Part shown: positions 11,091-22,340 of the stretch, piece by piece
Position numbering within the stretch: the first letter of the stretch is position 1
Layout: each line of letters opens with the position of its first letter
NCBI RefSeq assembly: GCF_019393635.1
Contig: NC_057864.1
Coordinates: 496,324,716 to 496,388,715 of the forward strand
Direction: 5' to 3'
Length of the DNA: 64,000 bases
Origin: Dromiciops gliroides
Taxonomy: Eukaryota; Chordata; Mammalia; Microbiotheria; Microbiotheriidae
The notes under the pieces: model-generated
What the model was told of the DNA's origin: nothing
Databases searched by the model: none
Seen by the model: only the letters and a program-made list of their open reading frames with translations
Translations under genes and position numbers: made by a program

Positions 11091-11825
11091 TGTAGTGAGC
11101 TGACATGGGGCTTAGTAGAAATCAGAAGTTTCTCCTGTGAGAAGCAAAACCAAAGGTGACCAGATAATAGGACAGACATACTGAGAAATCAAGGGACTAT
11201 TAAAGTTTAGATTGACCAACTAGATATCAGGATAGACATACCTAAGAAGTAAGGGGAGATAAAATTCTATAGCAGGAAAGTCAATTAGGCACGGCTAGAC
11301 CAGAGCTAGGAGACAGAGATAACCCCAAAGGTCAGGACCATCATTAAAAAAAAAAAATCCCCCTTGACTCTCAGGAATATGACAAGCATCCAGGCTTTCC
11401 CCACCCCATCCCCAAAGGGAGCTTTTCAGTTTTCAAGTGGTCACCCCATCTTTCCTCTATAAAAGCTTTTGCCTTCCCTCTATTCTGGGAGGAGAGTGTT
11501 TCTAAACCACCTTCTCCTGGGGGCCGGGTGAAGTTTTTGACTTCCACTCGGTCACTTTCTCTAGCACCAATTAAAAGACCATTTTAATTCCAATTGGACT
11601 GTATGCAAGAGTGTAATTCTTTTTTGTTTTTTTAGTGGGACAATGGGGGTTAAGTGACTTGCCCAGGGTCACACAGCTAGTAAGTGTCAAGTGTCTGAGG
11701 CCGGATTTGAACTCAGGTCTTCCTGAATCCAGGGCTGGTGCTTTATCCACTGCACCACCTAGCCGCCCAAGAGTGTAATTCTTTATTGAGGAATATCTAA
11801 GGACTCCATCTTTTCCCCCATAACA
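11091..11825 (+). mobile_element. Solo LTR (+) inserted in L1, itself carrying a SINE
   Basis: It runs from TGTAGTGAGC to CCATAACA, flanked by GAATC on both sides (11,085-11,089 and 11,826-11,830). It has a promoter-like CTATAAAAGC near 11,460 and AATTAAAAG near 11,570, in the order expected of an LTR read left to right. Without the inner SINE (11,625-11,767) and its duplicated target the LTR is about 575 bp. There are no retroviral genes. The exact first base is uncertain by one. Confidence 0.78.
11625..11767 (-). repeat. Short marsupial SINE inside the LTR
   Basis: A 17-bp target-site duplication CAAGAGTGTAATTCTTT (from 11,606 and from 11,768) brackets a complete minus-strand SINE. This makes it the youngest layer of a three-level nest. 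Confidence 0.95.
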
Positions 11826-11940
11826 GAATCATAATAACTGATGCTGAGCAAAAGGAGCAGAATCAGGAGAATGTTGTACACCAGGGCAGCAGTATTGTAA
11901 AGCAAAACAGCTCTGAATGACTTTAGAACTCTGGTCAAGG
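11826..11940 (+). mobile_element. L1 3' fragment, right part
   Basis: It resumes the L1 3' sequence: ACTGATGCTGAGCAAAAGGA, then GAGAATGTTGTACAC, as in the L1 copy at about 2,930-2,970. Confidence 0.75.
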
Positions 11941-12078
11941 CAATGTCTCAATGTGGCTCCAGAGGACCAAGGAGGAAGCATGCTTGTTCCCCGCTTCTTG
12001 AGGCACAGGCAGAAGCAGTAGATCTGCTTGGACATGGCCACCAGGGGATTTATTTTGGTTTGCTGTTTGCCACAAATT

Positions 12079-12390
12079 TTTCCTCCCTCCCTTCCTCCCT
12101 CCCTCCCTCCCTCCCTCCCTCCCTTCCTCCCTTCCTTCCTTCCTTCCTTCCTTCCTTCCTTCCTTCCTTCCTTCCTTCCTTCCTTCCTTCCTTCCTTCCT
12201 TCCTTCCTTCCTTCCTTCCTCCCTTCCTTCCTTCCTTCCTTCCTTCCTTCCTTCCTTCCTTCCTTCCTTCCTCCCTCCCTCCCTCCCTTCCTCTCTCCCT
12301 CCCTCCCTTTCTTTCTTTCTTCTTTCCCCTTCACTCCTTCCTTCCTTCCCTCCTCCTTTCCTTCCTTTTCTCCTTCCTTCCTTCCTCTCA
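12079..12390. repeat. (CCTT)n/(CCCT)n polypyrimidine array
   Basis: More than 300 bp of almost pure C/T on the + strand, mostly CTTC tetranucleotides with CCCT blocks at both ends. The long open frames across it (proline/serine/phenylalanine repeats) are products of the simple repeat. Confidence 0.97.
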
Positions 12391-12405
12391 GGATTTAATT
12401 GGGGG

Positions 12406-12408
<3 letters not shown>

Positions 12409-12459
<51 letters not shown>
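12409..12459. repeat. (GA)n microsatellite
   Basis: About 25 GA units lie 20 bp beyond the polypyrimidine array, with the purine-rich strand switched relative to it. Confidence 0.97.
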
Positions 12460-12460
<1 letters not shown>

Positions 12461-12739
12461 CACCAAATTCTTTTTTCCAAATGCACAGACAACAAGAAGA
12501 GACAGAAGTTCAGGAAGAAGCAGAGACAAGCAGGAGAGACTTGGAAGGAATCTGTAGAACTGATTCTTACACTTTCTAAAAAATGAGGGATTCAGTGTCA
12601 TGGAGAAACCTGTGCTTTTCTATGTGTGTAAATACTCTTGTTTGGTTCTAAGTTCATCATTCTAAGCTTTAAAAAAGAAGTTACATTCCCACCCTTTTTT
12701 CAAGGAGACAAAACCAAACAGGAGGATTGGAAGCTGTGC

Positions 12740-12815
12740 TTTTGTATCCCCAGCCCCTAGGACAAGACCTTGCATACAGTGGGTGTTCAATAAATGCTTG
12801 CAGAGTGAAGCTGAA
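12740..12815 (+). repeat. L2/L3-type LINE 3' tail fragment
   Basis: The motif 'acagtgggtgttcaataaatgcttg' (about 12,776-12,801) is the familiar old LINE tail. Confidence 0.5.
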
Positions 12816-13249
12816 TCTGAGCCATGTTCCCTTCTTGGTGTGGGTCTGTGGTTGCATTGGTATGAGGGAAAGTCCAGTATGGAAATTCCCTCCCTTGTTG
12901 CAGACCCACCGCTGTTCTGTACCTCAAGAGTCTTACTGAGAGGTTAGAAGAGTGCCTGGGCTCACAGCCTCAGTTAGGTTAGGAATAGGGATCATAAACC
13001 CAGGTTTTCTGACTGCAAGACCAGCCCTCTTCCATGCAACTGCTTTCATCCCTTGGAACTGCTTTTAGAAGTTCTCCCACTTGATCTTCTTACCCCAACA
13101 ATGATGTACCAACGTGTCCCCTTTCAAATGAGTGGACAGGAGGATGCAGAAAGCCAGCTTTCCCACATGAATGTCCGGCACAAATGACTGCTCACCAGGC
13201 ACTATGATGTCCAAAGAGAGTCAAACCTTTCTGCATAACAAACATCAGA

Positions 13250-13350
13250 GGCCATTAGGTCCAACCCCATTTTTGGATAAGGAAACTGAGGCCCAGGGAG
13301 GGAAAGGCACATGCTCAAGGCCACACAGAGAATATAGGGGCAGACATGGG
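13250..13350 (-). repeat. MIR-like SINE fragment
   Basis: 'ggataaggaaactgaggcccaggga' followed by 'ctcaaggccacacagagaa' matches the MIR core in reverse orientation. Confidence 0.6.
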
Positions 13351-13432
13351 ACCATCTTCAAAAAGGTGGACATTTAACTCCATCCCCCCCAAAAGCCCTC
13401 ACTTGGAATAGAGTCAAGCAAAAAAGGATGAG

Positions 13433-13434
<2 letters not shown>

Positions 13435-13477
<43 letters not shown>
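13435..13477. repeat. (GT)n microsatellite
   Basis: About 21 uninterrupted dinucleotide units. Confidence 0.97.
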
Positions 13478-13499
13478 GGGGTGGGGGCGGGGCTCTCCG

Positions 13500-15940
13500 G
13501 CCTCCCCAGTGAGTGCTTTGTGCTCCTTCCAAAGGGAGGGAGGCAGGGCTGGCCATTTCATGGATTCTGTTTCGGAAGTCTTTTCCAGGGGTTTCCCTAA
13601 GTCTTCTTGCCCTTACTGAAGCCATATTACTCCCTGGAAATGGGACTTAGTTGGCCTTTTCCTTTGTTCTTCTCTATTCTAGGTGAAGAGAGCTGAATCC
13701 CTGACTTTGGCCAGGGGCAAGAGCCACAGGAATCTGGGATTCAGCATTCATGCCATGCTTGGCAGCCACTGCGAGCACTGATGCCCCAAGGAACAAGGAG
13801 CAATTTTGAGGAGTGATCTTTGGCAACGATGCTGCCTCTGCAAGTGAACCTGGTGGGATCAAGTAGGAAACAGAGACCGAGGTGGGTTAGGGGAGAATGT
13901 TGGAAGGTTTCTTCTCACGCTATCTGTGAAGTAAATACTCCTTTTTAAGAAGGCTAATTGATGTCAAATAGATCACAGGAATAGGGACTGCTAGTCACTG
14001 GCCCCTAATGACTGGGGTGAATGCAGCTGCTGGGGACAAGAGCTGAGGGCAGATCAAAGAGAGAGGCTACAAATACCTGATGGTATCCCAGAGCCCAGCT
14101 GGGTAACGGAGCTCGCCTGGCCCTGAGAGGATGGGGACAGCAGTGTTTTGGGGGCCTATGTCACGAGGGCATCCTGAGAAAAGAGATTGGTTTCTGAAGT
14201 ATTCTTAGCCGAGATCCATGATTTATCTCCAGGTTATCAACAAACCCCAAGAAACCAGGGGAGTGACTGAAGTCAGCTGTTGCTCTTCTGGAAGTTAAAG
14301 GATCTTGTCATTAAAAAACCAATGCTAAAGGTCCTGTCGGACTTAGCCTGCATGTTCACATTTCTACCTTTGTGGCTCTGCTCTCCTCATTGGGAAGCAG
14401 AGGAGCTGATAGACTGAAATTAGCGGCATGCCCAGACTGGTAGCCTGGAATTCCAGAATGGGGGGGGTGTATGAGGGACACCTGCATTATTCTCCCACAC
14501 AGGTGTCCATGAGAAGCTACAATGGAAGAACAGGCTCTCCTCAGGACAAGTTATACCATCATGACTTCAAACTTCTTGCCTGGAATTCCCTCCCTAGACA
14601 ATCCTAGGGCAGGTTGAGTGGAGTTCACAGATAGAAAGGGGCCTCCTTTTGAGGCTGGGTGATAGTGTTGCTTATGGCCAAGGGTATGCAAATCACTGTG
14701 ACCTTCCTTGGAGGTCCTCCCTTCAGGGGTGCATGGTAGGAAGATCAGGAATCTGGCCAATGGGTCTGCCTATGCTTTCTGCATGCTCAGGGGAAGCGAG
14801 CCAGGAAACCCAGGGCAACCTGATGCCCATCTTGCAACTTGGGGATGTGGCCAAATCAATGCTATAACTTTGATTACATGATCACATCTAATGCATGGAA
14901 ACTGTTCATGGGAAGGTGAAATATTTAAAAGCTACCTCACCTTAATACAATGAAATAGGCAGTTTAAAAATTACATGGATCTCTCCCTTTGAACTATCCA
15001 GATAGAAATCTTAGGGAAACTCAGGGAATAGAAGGGGTCAGCCTAGGTGGTCATTGCAGGGGAGGCCTAACGAGCTAGTGCTGAAGTGCACTGTTTCCTG
15101 GACTATGGACACTGAAGGGTATTCACCTTCCCTTGGGATAACCCACTGAGTGGAAGTCTTTGCTCCAAAGATATGGGGGAATGGTTGGAAGGGGACCCCT
15201 CCTTGTTGAACGAGAGCCTCAGGGTTGGATATTCTCCTAGTAGCCTGGGCTAAATGGAAGCCTCAGTCACTGGGATTGAAGTCTGGAAAACAGCTAAAAC
15301 CTGGGGTTGTTGGAGGAGCTCTGGGCCTCAGTATCCAAGGAGTCCCATGATGGGACCACTAAGTGCCTGACAACAGTGTTTGTGCTCTTTGGCGACTGGC
15401 TGTTTCCAAGGAAGCTGCTGGGGCTGGGACCTTGGAGATGAGAGCTGTCCACTAGAGCTATTGCTTGGCAACCAGACACCAAAGCCACTCATAAGTCTTG
15501 TCTTCTTGGTGGATCCTGAAACACCGGGAATGATTTTGCTCCCCTCTGGGTAGTGGTTCGTTCTTTCTTGTCCCCATGTCTGGGCACATGCAGTTGGACA
15601 GAAGGTCCCCTTCAAGGGCAGGGATGGGCCATTCCCCTGACTTTCCATCTTTAAGCCTGGAGCAGAATGGGCACTTCTTCCGAATAGCCGTGGCCTCCCT
15701 GCACACGGAATGTTGACACCCATCCTGGCTGCATTTTAGATCCCCCTCCCGATAGAAGAGACCTCAAAAGCCATTTCAGAATGAAGCCCGAGGTTTCTCT
15801 GCCTTAAGAGCTGAGATGTGCAGTTAGCAGAAACCCAGAAGTCATCGCTCAGGGAAAATGGCTTGCCTAGGTGGCCCGAGTCTTGAGCACAAAATGACAC
15901 TTGTGGTGGGGAGGTGGATAGCAGTGAAGGGTGAGACTCT
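13500..15940. other. Unique-looking intergenic stretch upstream of the CpG island
   Basis: It is largely free of the repeat families that fill the rest of the window. I find no convincing exon, RNA gene or conserved domain. Any upstream regulatory elements for the gene starting near 16.8 kb would be expected here, but I see no specific site to name. Confidence 0.4.
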
Positions 15941-16861
15941 AGTTAAAAGAGGGGTCCAACATTCGAGCCTCGGCCCCAAGGCGTTTTGGAAAGATTCCAG
16001 TGTGGGTAATGACGAACCTGCAAAGTGAGCGTAAGGGGACAGGTGGGGAAGGTGAGGCAGGAGGCCGCGCGGGAGAGGAGGCGCGGGCAGCCCACAGTCA
16101 GGGCCCCGCCCCACATCGCCCCGCACTCGGCTTCTCCTCCTCCGGCATTCTCTTTGAGGGCTGGCTTCACTGAAGAGGGAAATTCCTCCCCCACCCCCAC
16201 CCCCTTCTGAAGGGCTGGGCAAAAGATGAAAGGATCTCCGAGAGATCCGAACTCCTCCTCCTTCTCCTCCCTGACAACTGACTTCTTTCTCATTTAAATG
16301 TCTGCCCCCCCTTCACCCCGCCTCCGCCCCCTGCCCGGTTGCTGGGAGTGAGCCTGGAGTCCTGGAGATGAGCAAGGAGAAGGCGACTCCCAGGGGGGCT
16401 TGGAAAGACAGGGGAGCGGCCGCAGCCTCCAGGCAGCCAGCCTGCCCGCGGTCCCCAACTCCGAGCCGCTGCGCCCTTCTTGCCTCTTCTCCGGGAGGGA
16501 GGTGGCGGAACTGCACCCCCTTCCGGGCCCAACTGTAGGGACGGTGACGGGCTGGCTGGCTGGCTAGCTGTCACCCGGGAGTCGGGAAAGAACCAGCTCA
16601 GGCAGACGGAGAGGGCAAGCGTTCAGCCCAGGACGCTTAGCAGGAGCCACTGAGGAGGAGGCGGCTGTGCATGCCTGTAATGTGTGCCTCGAGGGCGCCA
16701 GAGGCTAGAGCGTGGGTGCTCCCCCCGGGCAGAGCATGAAGAGTTGCCCCCAGCAGGCTGCCAGACCCTTTGCCTGCTCCACCTGAGCCCCGCGCAGGAG
16801 AGGAGAGGGGAGGCCACCCGCGGAGGCTGAGCTGCATCCCTGCCTCGTTGCCTCCCTGCCG

Positions 16862-16961
16862 ATGGCTGCTGCCCTGTTACTTCTGCTGCTGCTGCTGCTG
16901 CTGCGGGCCGACCCCCTGCGCTGCACCGCCCGAGGATGGAGGTCCTGGGAGCACTGTACAG
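16862..16961 (+). CDS. TSPEAR: TSPEAR exon 1 (coding part: signal peptide), partial gene
   Basis: From ATG at 16,862 the frame encodes 33 residues: Met, three Ala, ten Leu (seven of them CTG), then RADPLRCTARGWRSWEHCT. One extra base (G) follows, then the donor GTAGGT at 16,962, giving a phase-1 exon end. The hydrophobic leucine run is a signal peptide. The end, GW...E.CT, resembles the start of mature TSPEAR as I remember it in human (GWEPCT, then D), where the next codon would begin with G, consistent with the phase seen. TSPEAR is a secreted protein with a laminin-G/thrombospondin N-terminal-like domain and seven EAR repeats, linked to hearing and to hair and tooth development. The KRTAP10/12-type genes downstream support the call, because in human they lie within TSPEAR. 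No second exon is visible, so the rest of the window would be intron 1. Another secreted protein's first exon cannot be excluded. Confidence 0.72.
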
Positions 16962-17460
16962 GTAGGTGTGCTTCTGGGCTGGGATGCATGGGGAGGCAGC
17001 CAGTCACCCGGGCCTGACGCGGCCAGGGGAGCGCGAGGTGGCGCCTAAGGCGGTCACAGAATGCCACCTGGGGTAGAGTCAATGAGAGACAAGGTGAACT
17101 GAGAAGCCACACAAATGCCCCATGCCTCCGCAGGTGACAACCGCTGCAGCGGCGTCGGGGGCGGAATGGGACTGGTTTCAAACGGCACCGGGCTACCCAA
17201 CCGCCTCAGGTCTAGGCTCCTCCTGAGGAGGCCGGCTGCAGAGCCAGAGCGGGCGGGAGGAGCCGCGCGGAGCGTCCAGGGCCACACTGGTCCCGAGGGG
17301 CTGCCACCTGTCCCTCAGGAATGAGCAAGCCTCCCCTGAAAGCACGCTGGGGAAATGGTGCATTTCCTCCCTAGGATAGAAAGCACCACAGGTGGTCATT
17401 AATGCCAGACGCCAGGTGAAAGCCGGTCTGTAATTAGTGCAGGGAGCTCCTCCGCCTCTC

Positions 17461-17508
17461 CCCCTCCCCTCCCCTCCCCTCCCCTCCCCTCCCCTCCCCT
17501 CCCCTCCT
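17461..17508. repeat. (CCCCT)n pentanucleotide repeat
   Basis: Nine to ten perfect units at the downstream edge of the CpG island, G-rich on the minus strand. Confidence 0.95.
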
Positions 17509-17539
17509 TGCACTCACTCGCGGCCCTGAGTGCGGGCTA

Positions 17540-18360
17540 GAATGAGTGCGGGCGAGCAGGGGAGGGGCTAAGCAGTACTATGGCAAGCGACCTCCCCTCC
17601 GCCCTCCGGCCAAGAGAGCTCCTCGTGCACTGGAGCCCAAGTTGGGACAAAGCCCCCAGTCAGCAGCATCCCATTGATGCTCCCACGTTAGGGCTGAGCT
17701 GAGACAGGAGAAGCCAAAAAACGAAAACAAAAGAGAAAACACAACAAAAAGAGAGATTTGCTCACAACTTTGGAGGATGTGTTTTTTTAAAAACCAACTT
17801 AATTGCTAACAGTTCTGATATTTTATTACCTTTCTATGACTGGTGCCAAGAGATTTTATTTATCAGACCTATAATTATGGAAATAGAAAACCCCAAGCAT
17901 TGGGCCTGGGAAGGCAATGATGGTGAGAAATGACTCCATTAATGTTGGGAGAACATTGGGTACTCTGGAATCTTAGGGAACAGCAAACTTGGACCTTTGC
18001 TTAAAGCGTTGTTGATAAAGTACTCATTAATTTGTTTTGAGGCTGCATTTCTAGAATGTTCTGTTGAAGAAAAAAACCACTTTGCTTGTCATGAGGAAAC
18101 ACATTCACATAAAAGTCAATGTGAATGCAAACGTTGTCACCCAGAGTGAAGCTGCCTGGATGCCCCGTTTTAGGCAGGATCAATCTGAAGTTTGGCTTGG
18201 AAGAGCTGTCCTCCATGGACCCCACATATCTGATCACTGTATCATGGGGGACTGGGAGGACAATGGGGGTCCTTTGCCACTTGCCTCTTGGAGTCAAAAG
18301 ACACATTTATCATAAGGCTAATTGGATTATAGCTGAAGGGAAACTCGGAGGAGACTGAAT
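17540..18360. other. TSPEAR intron 1, 5' part, nothing recognised
   Basis: No exon or familiar repeat is seen. The stretch 18,050-18,310 is unusually rich in short open frames on both strands, but none has a recognisable product. Confidence 0.4.
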
Positions 18361-18364
18361 CTCA

Positions 18365-18490
18365 TCTTCTCATTTTATGGGTGAGGAGACCGAGGAGCAC
18401 AAAATCAAGGTACTTGCCCAGGGTCACATGGCAGTAAATTGCAGAGTCAGTGCTTCGGACCCTTTCAGTCCAGACCCAGCATGCCTTTCA
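18365..18490 (-). repeat. MIR-like SINE fragment
   Basis: 'gtgaggagaccgaggagcac' and 'cttgcccagggtcacatggca' give the MIR core in reverse orientation. Confidence 0.6.
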
Positions 18491-19024
18491 ATATACCATG
18501 AGTTGGACTTCTGAATGGGGGTGAGTGAGCCCTGCGCTCACTGAGTTCCTGCAGGATAAAGAGGTGACTTGAATTAGAGCAGGGATGCTGGGTGAATGCT
18601 TCCACTAACTTACTGGAAAGCCACTTGTGCTGTCAATGCCATAACTTTCTTTTATTACAAAATGATTTCAATACAAAGTAAAAATCTATTTTTTTTGGTT
18701 TTGCATTCATGTTTATTACATAAAACCAATAGATTGGCAGGAATAAACAGTTGGGTGAGTGATCTTGTCTACATGTTCAAATTGATTAGACACTGAAGAA
18801 TAAATAGCCGTTTCTCTTTCCAAGTACAAATCTTGATGTTCCCCCGTGTCCTGGGAAGCTGCAATGTTCCTCTGGGATTTTATTCTTCTATATAATCAGC
18901 TAGTTTCAGTGGGACAGATTTTAACTCTATTCCTCTGCTTCATCAATGCTCTGGAATCATGGGTGGGCACTGCATTAAGCAGAGTCCAGGGTTTCAAAGT
19001 TGTTTGTCTTTACAATTTTGTTAG

Positions 19025-19330
19025 ATAAATGTCAATCACTTTGCATTAGTTCATGCAAATTTCCGGTTTCTTTGAAACAGTACCTTTCACCATTTCTTAC
19101 GTCACAATAACATTCCATTATATTTATTTGCTGTAATTTGTTTAGTTTCCCAATGGATGGGCACTTGTGTTTTCTAGTTAGCTCTTTGGCACCACAAAAA
19201 GAGCTTCTATAAGGATTTATTTTTTTCCTGCATGAGTCCTTTTCCTATTTCTTTGATATCTTTGGGGGTATAGTCCTAGTAGTGGCATTGCCGGGTCATA
19301 GGGTGTGCACAATTGTTACTCAACTATAAC
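19025..19330 (-). mobile_element. Old L1 ORF2 3' fragment
   Basis: The reverse complement carries the eroded ORF2 C-terminal block around CCCAATGGATGGGCAC, plus the 'atagtcctagtagtggcattgccgggtca' segment (about 19,270-19,299) of the preceding ORF2 part. Confidence 0.65.
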
Positions 19331-19694
19331 TTGTGAGGATAAATGGCTACCCCTTCCACATCATAGGAATTAGGAGCATGACACTCCTCTGATCTGGAAA
19401 AGCCATGTAAAAACTTTTGGCCCTCTCTTCATACCTTAGAAGTCTGAATTATCATGGTGTTAAAAGATAAAATATGTTGAAATTATACAATACCATACAT
19501 ATCTTTTATGCATTTCCAAGTTTCTAAACTTTTTATGTGTTGTCTGCTGGCCTTCACATGTCATTTGCTGTTTCCACAAAACTCCCCCAATTTTCTCTTT
19601 AATTTCTTATGCCAACCTGTAATATAGCAAAACTATAGTGGGGAAAGACATGATGTGGAAGGGATAATTGTAGTTCTTTTCTTTCTTTTTCTTA

Positions 19695-20560
19695 AAGCAA
19701 TAAACATTTATTTTATTTTTTTCCAGTTACATGTAAGGGTAGTTTTCAACATTCATTTTTGTAAGATTTAAAGTTCCAAATTTTTCTCCCTCCCTCCCTC
19801 CCTTTCCTCCCCCCTCCACAAGATCACAACCAGGTTATATATGTACAATCCACAAGTGTTCTTTTTATCAGTTCTTTCTATGGGGGTGCATAGTAAGCTT
19901 CCTCATTAGTTCTTTGGGATTGTCTTGGATCATTGCATTGCTGGGAGTAGTTGTCATTCATAATTGATCATTGAACAATACTGCTGTCACTATGCACAAT
20001 GTCCTCCCAGCTCTGCTCACTTCACTATACAATGATGTTCGTTAGTCTTTCCAGGTTTTTCTGGGATCATCTTGTTTGTCATTTCCTATAGTACAAGATC
20101 ATTCCACCACAATCATATAACATATCTTTTCCCATCATTCCTCAGTTGATGGACATTCCCTTGATTCTCAATTCTTAGCCTCCACCAAGAGTTGCTATAA
20201 ATATTTTTTGGTACAATTTTTCCCCCTTTTCTCTTTTTCATGATTACTATTGTTAACTGTTTCCCTTCCATCCTAATCCCTTCCCCATGATATTTATTCT
20301 ATTATCCATCTTCTTTCATCCTATCCCTCTTTAAAAGGGATTTGCTTCTGTCTGTCCCCTCCCCCACTCTGCCCTTCCTTCTTTTCCCCCTCTCTCTTGG
20401 GATAACTCTAGTTCTAAGTTGCTTTCCAGAATGACTGGACCAGTTCACAATCCCTTTAACTTTCATCATTTCCCTCTTTTGTCAACTTTGTCATTCTGAT
20501 GGATGTGAGGTGGCACCTCAGAGCTTCTTTGATTTGCATTTCTCAAATGAGCATTCCCCC
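19695..20560 (-). mobile_element. L1-type 3' end (3' UTR and ORF2 C-terminal remnant)
   Basis: It begins at the L1 tail (reverse of CATGTAACTGGAAAAAAATA) and passes through the polypyrimidine-rich 3' UTR and the ORF2 end (CATTCCTCAGTTGATGGAC). The section 20,215-20,400 looks like the non-coding 3' region of HAL1-type elements, so this is probably a composite of two related insertions. Confidence 0.7.
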
Positions 20561-20587
20561 CCCCCCCCCATAGGGCTATTGATAGCT

Positions 20588-20826
20588 TGGGCAGCTTAGT
20601 GACTCGGTGGATAGAACACCAGGCCTGGGGTCATGAAAATCTGAGTTCAAATCTGGCTTCAGACACTTACTAACTGTGTGACCCTGGGCAAGTCACTTAA
20701 TCCTGTTTGTTTGTTTCCTCATTTATAAAATGAGCCAGAGAAGGAAGTGGCAAATCACTTCAGCATCTTTGCCAAGAAAACCCCAAATGGGGTGAGGAAG
20801 AGTTGGACAACAATAACAAATTGATA
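20588..20826 (+). repeat. MAR1-type marsupial SINE
   Basis: Long-type SINE with the CATTTATAAAATGAGCCAGA middle and the 3' end AGAGTTGGACAACAATAAC. Confidence 0.85.
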
Positions 20827-21005
20827 GGTTGGATTCATGAATTTCTTAGAAAACTGCTCTTCTTTTTTTTTTTTTACCATTAATCAATTGGAGGATGGCT
20901 CTTATTGTTATAAATTTGAATCAGCTCCTTATAAGCCTTCCTTTATCAGATAAACTTGCTGCAGATATTTGTTCTCAGTTACTTGCTTCCTTTTTTTTTT
21001 TTTTT

Positions 21006-21137
21006 AGTGAGGCAATTGGGGTTAAATGACTTGCCTAGGGTCACACAGCTAGTGTTAAGTGTCTGAGGCCGGATTTGAACTCAGGTACTCCTGACTCCAG
21101 GGCCAGTGCTCTATCTACTGCGACACCTAGCTGCCCC
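21006..21137 (-). repeat. Short marsupial SINE
   Basis: Complete minus-strand copy with a poly-T start. It lies head to head with the next SINE across a 53-bp spacer. Confidence 0.92.
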
Positions 21138-21190
21138 ACTTGCTTCCTTTTTAACTGCATTAGTTTTATTTTTGTAAAAACTTTAATTAA

Positions 21191-21345
21191 GGGGCAGCTA
21201 GGTGGCACAGTGGATAAAGCCCCGGCCCTGAATTTAGGAGGACCTGAGTTCAAATCTGGCCTCAGACTCTTGACATTTACTAGCTGTGTGACCCTGGGCA
21301 AGTCACTTAACCCTCATTGCCCAGCAAAACAAAACAAAACAAAAA
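21191..21345 (+). repeat. Short marsupial SINE
   Basis: Complete plus-strand copy ending in (AAAAC)n. It pairs in inverted orientation with 21,006-21,137. Confidence 0.92.
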
Positions 21346-21523
21346 CCTTTAATTTTATGTATTCAGAATTGTCCATTTTATGTGATTGTCTCTATCCATT
21401 TTTTGTTCATCAGCTTTCCCACTAGCCATAGATCTGAAGGTTCATTTCTGTCCCATTCCTCTAATTTGTTTATGATGTACCCTTTATGTCTAATTCATAT
21501 ACCTATTTGGAGACATTGCTCTA

Positions 21524-21708
21524 GGGCAGGGCTTCTTAAACTTTTCCCCCTCATGACCCCTTTTCACCTGAGAAATTTTTACACAGCCCTGGGTTTATAG
21601 GAATATAAAATAGGTAGACACAACCTTTTACTATTGTCCAATTTTTCATGACCCCCACATTCAGTCACTCCACCCCATATGGGGTTGAGACCCACAGTTT
21701 AAGAAACT
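21524..21708. mobile_element. hAT-like MITE (non-autonomous DNA transposon)
   Basis: The 185-bp element has terminal inverted repeats built on GCTTCTTAAAC / GTTTAAGAAAC. It is flanked by a perfect 8-bp duplication TTGCTCTA (21,516-21,523 and 21,709-21,716), the size made by hAT transposases. It has no coding capacity. Confidence 0.82.
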
Positions 21709-21721
21709 TTGCTCTATGCTA

Positions 21722-21965
21722 TTAGCTAGGTGGTGCAGTGAATGGAGTGGATGGATCTGGAGTTAGGAAGAGTTGAAATCCTGACTCAGACAGTTCCTAG
21801 ATGTATGACTTTGGGCAAGTCACTTGACCTCTGTCTGCCTTTTTCCTCTTCTGTAAACTGAGGCTAATAATAGCCAGGGGAGTTGTGAAGATTAATTGAG
21901 ATGATATGTGTATAAAGTGCTTAGCACAGTGCCTGACACATAGTTAGGTGCTCTCCGAGTATTAA
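21722..21965 (+). repeat. MIR-like/Ther SINE
   Basis: A diverged tRNA-like head leads to a tail 'aaagtgcttagcacagtgcctgacacatag' (about 21,916-21,945) diagnostic of MIR-family SINEs. Confidence 0.75.
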
Positions 21966-22069
21966 CTATTGATTGATTGTTGTTGTTCCTTTTTTCTGCC
22001 AGACTGTTTTTCTTTCTTTGTTTTCTTTCCTTTTTTTTGCATAACGAACATTTTTATTTAATGTTTTGA

Positions 22070-22340
22070 GTTCCTAATTTTATTCCTCCTTTCCTTCCTC
22101 CCCCCTTCCCTGAGGCAGTAAGCACTCAGAAATTGGTTATAAATGGGCGATTATGTAGAACATTACCAGAGTAGTCATTTTGTATAAGAAAATTTGAATA
22201 AAAGAAAAATGAAAAAGTGAAAAAGAACATGATTCAGTTTGTGTTCAATCAATATCAGTTCTTTCTTTGGAGGTAGATAGTATACTTCATCATTAGTTCT
22301 TTGGGATTGTCTTGGATCATTGTTTTGCTGAGAATAGGTA
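22070..22340 (-). mobile_element. L1 3' UTR fragment
   Basis: It is similar to 23,665-23,870 and to 62,550-62,830: a tail, then the T-rich 'ccttcctccccccttccctgaggcag' block (about 22,091-22,116), then 'cattagttctttgggattgtcttggatcattg'. Confidence 0.65.

Larger units (their letters stand above)
15950..17540 (+). promoter_or_regulatory. TSPEAR: CpG-island promoter region of TSPEAR
   Basis: G+C and CpG content rise sharply here compared with the flanking AT-rich repeats (for example GGCCGCGCGGGAGAGG near 16,063 and CCCGCGGTCCCCAAC near 16,445). The island surrounds the putative first exon at 16,862. No clear TATA box precedes it, as expected for a CpG-island promoter. Several open frames on both strands within the island reflect GC richness and the scarcity of stop codons rather than genes. 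Confidence 0.7.

Noticed and set aside
12028..12579. 183-codon open frame of Pro/Ser/Phe/Leu repeats
   Set aside because: Translation of the (CCTT)n and (GA)n arrays.
16290..17181. Several 60-160 codon open frames on both strands in the CpG island
   Set aside because: GC-rich sequence has few stops. None has a start, composition or splice site as convincing as the + strand signal-peptide exon at 16,862.
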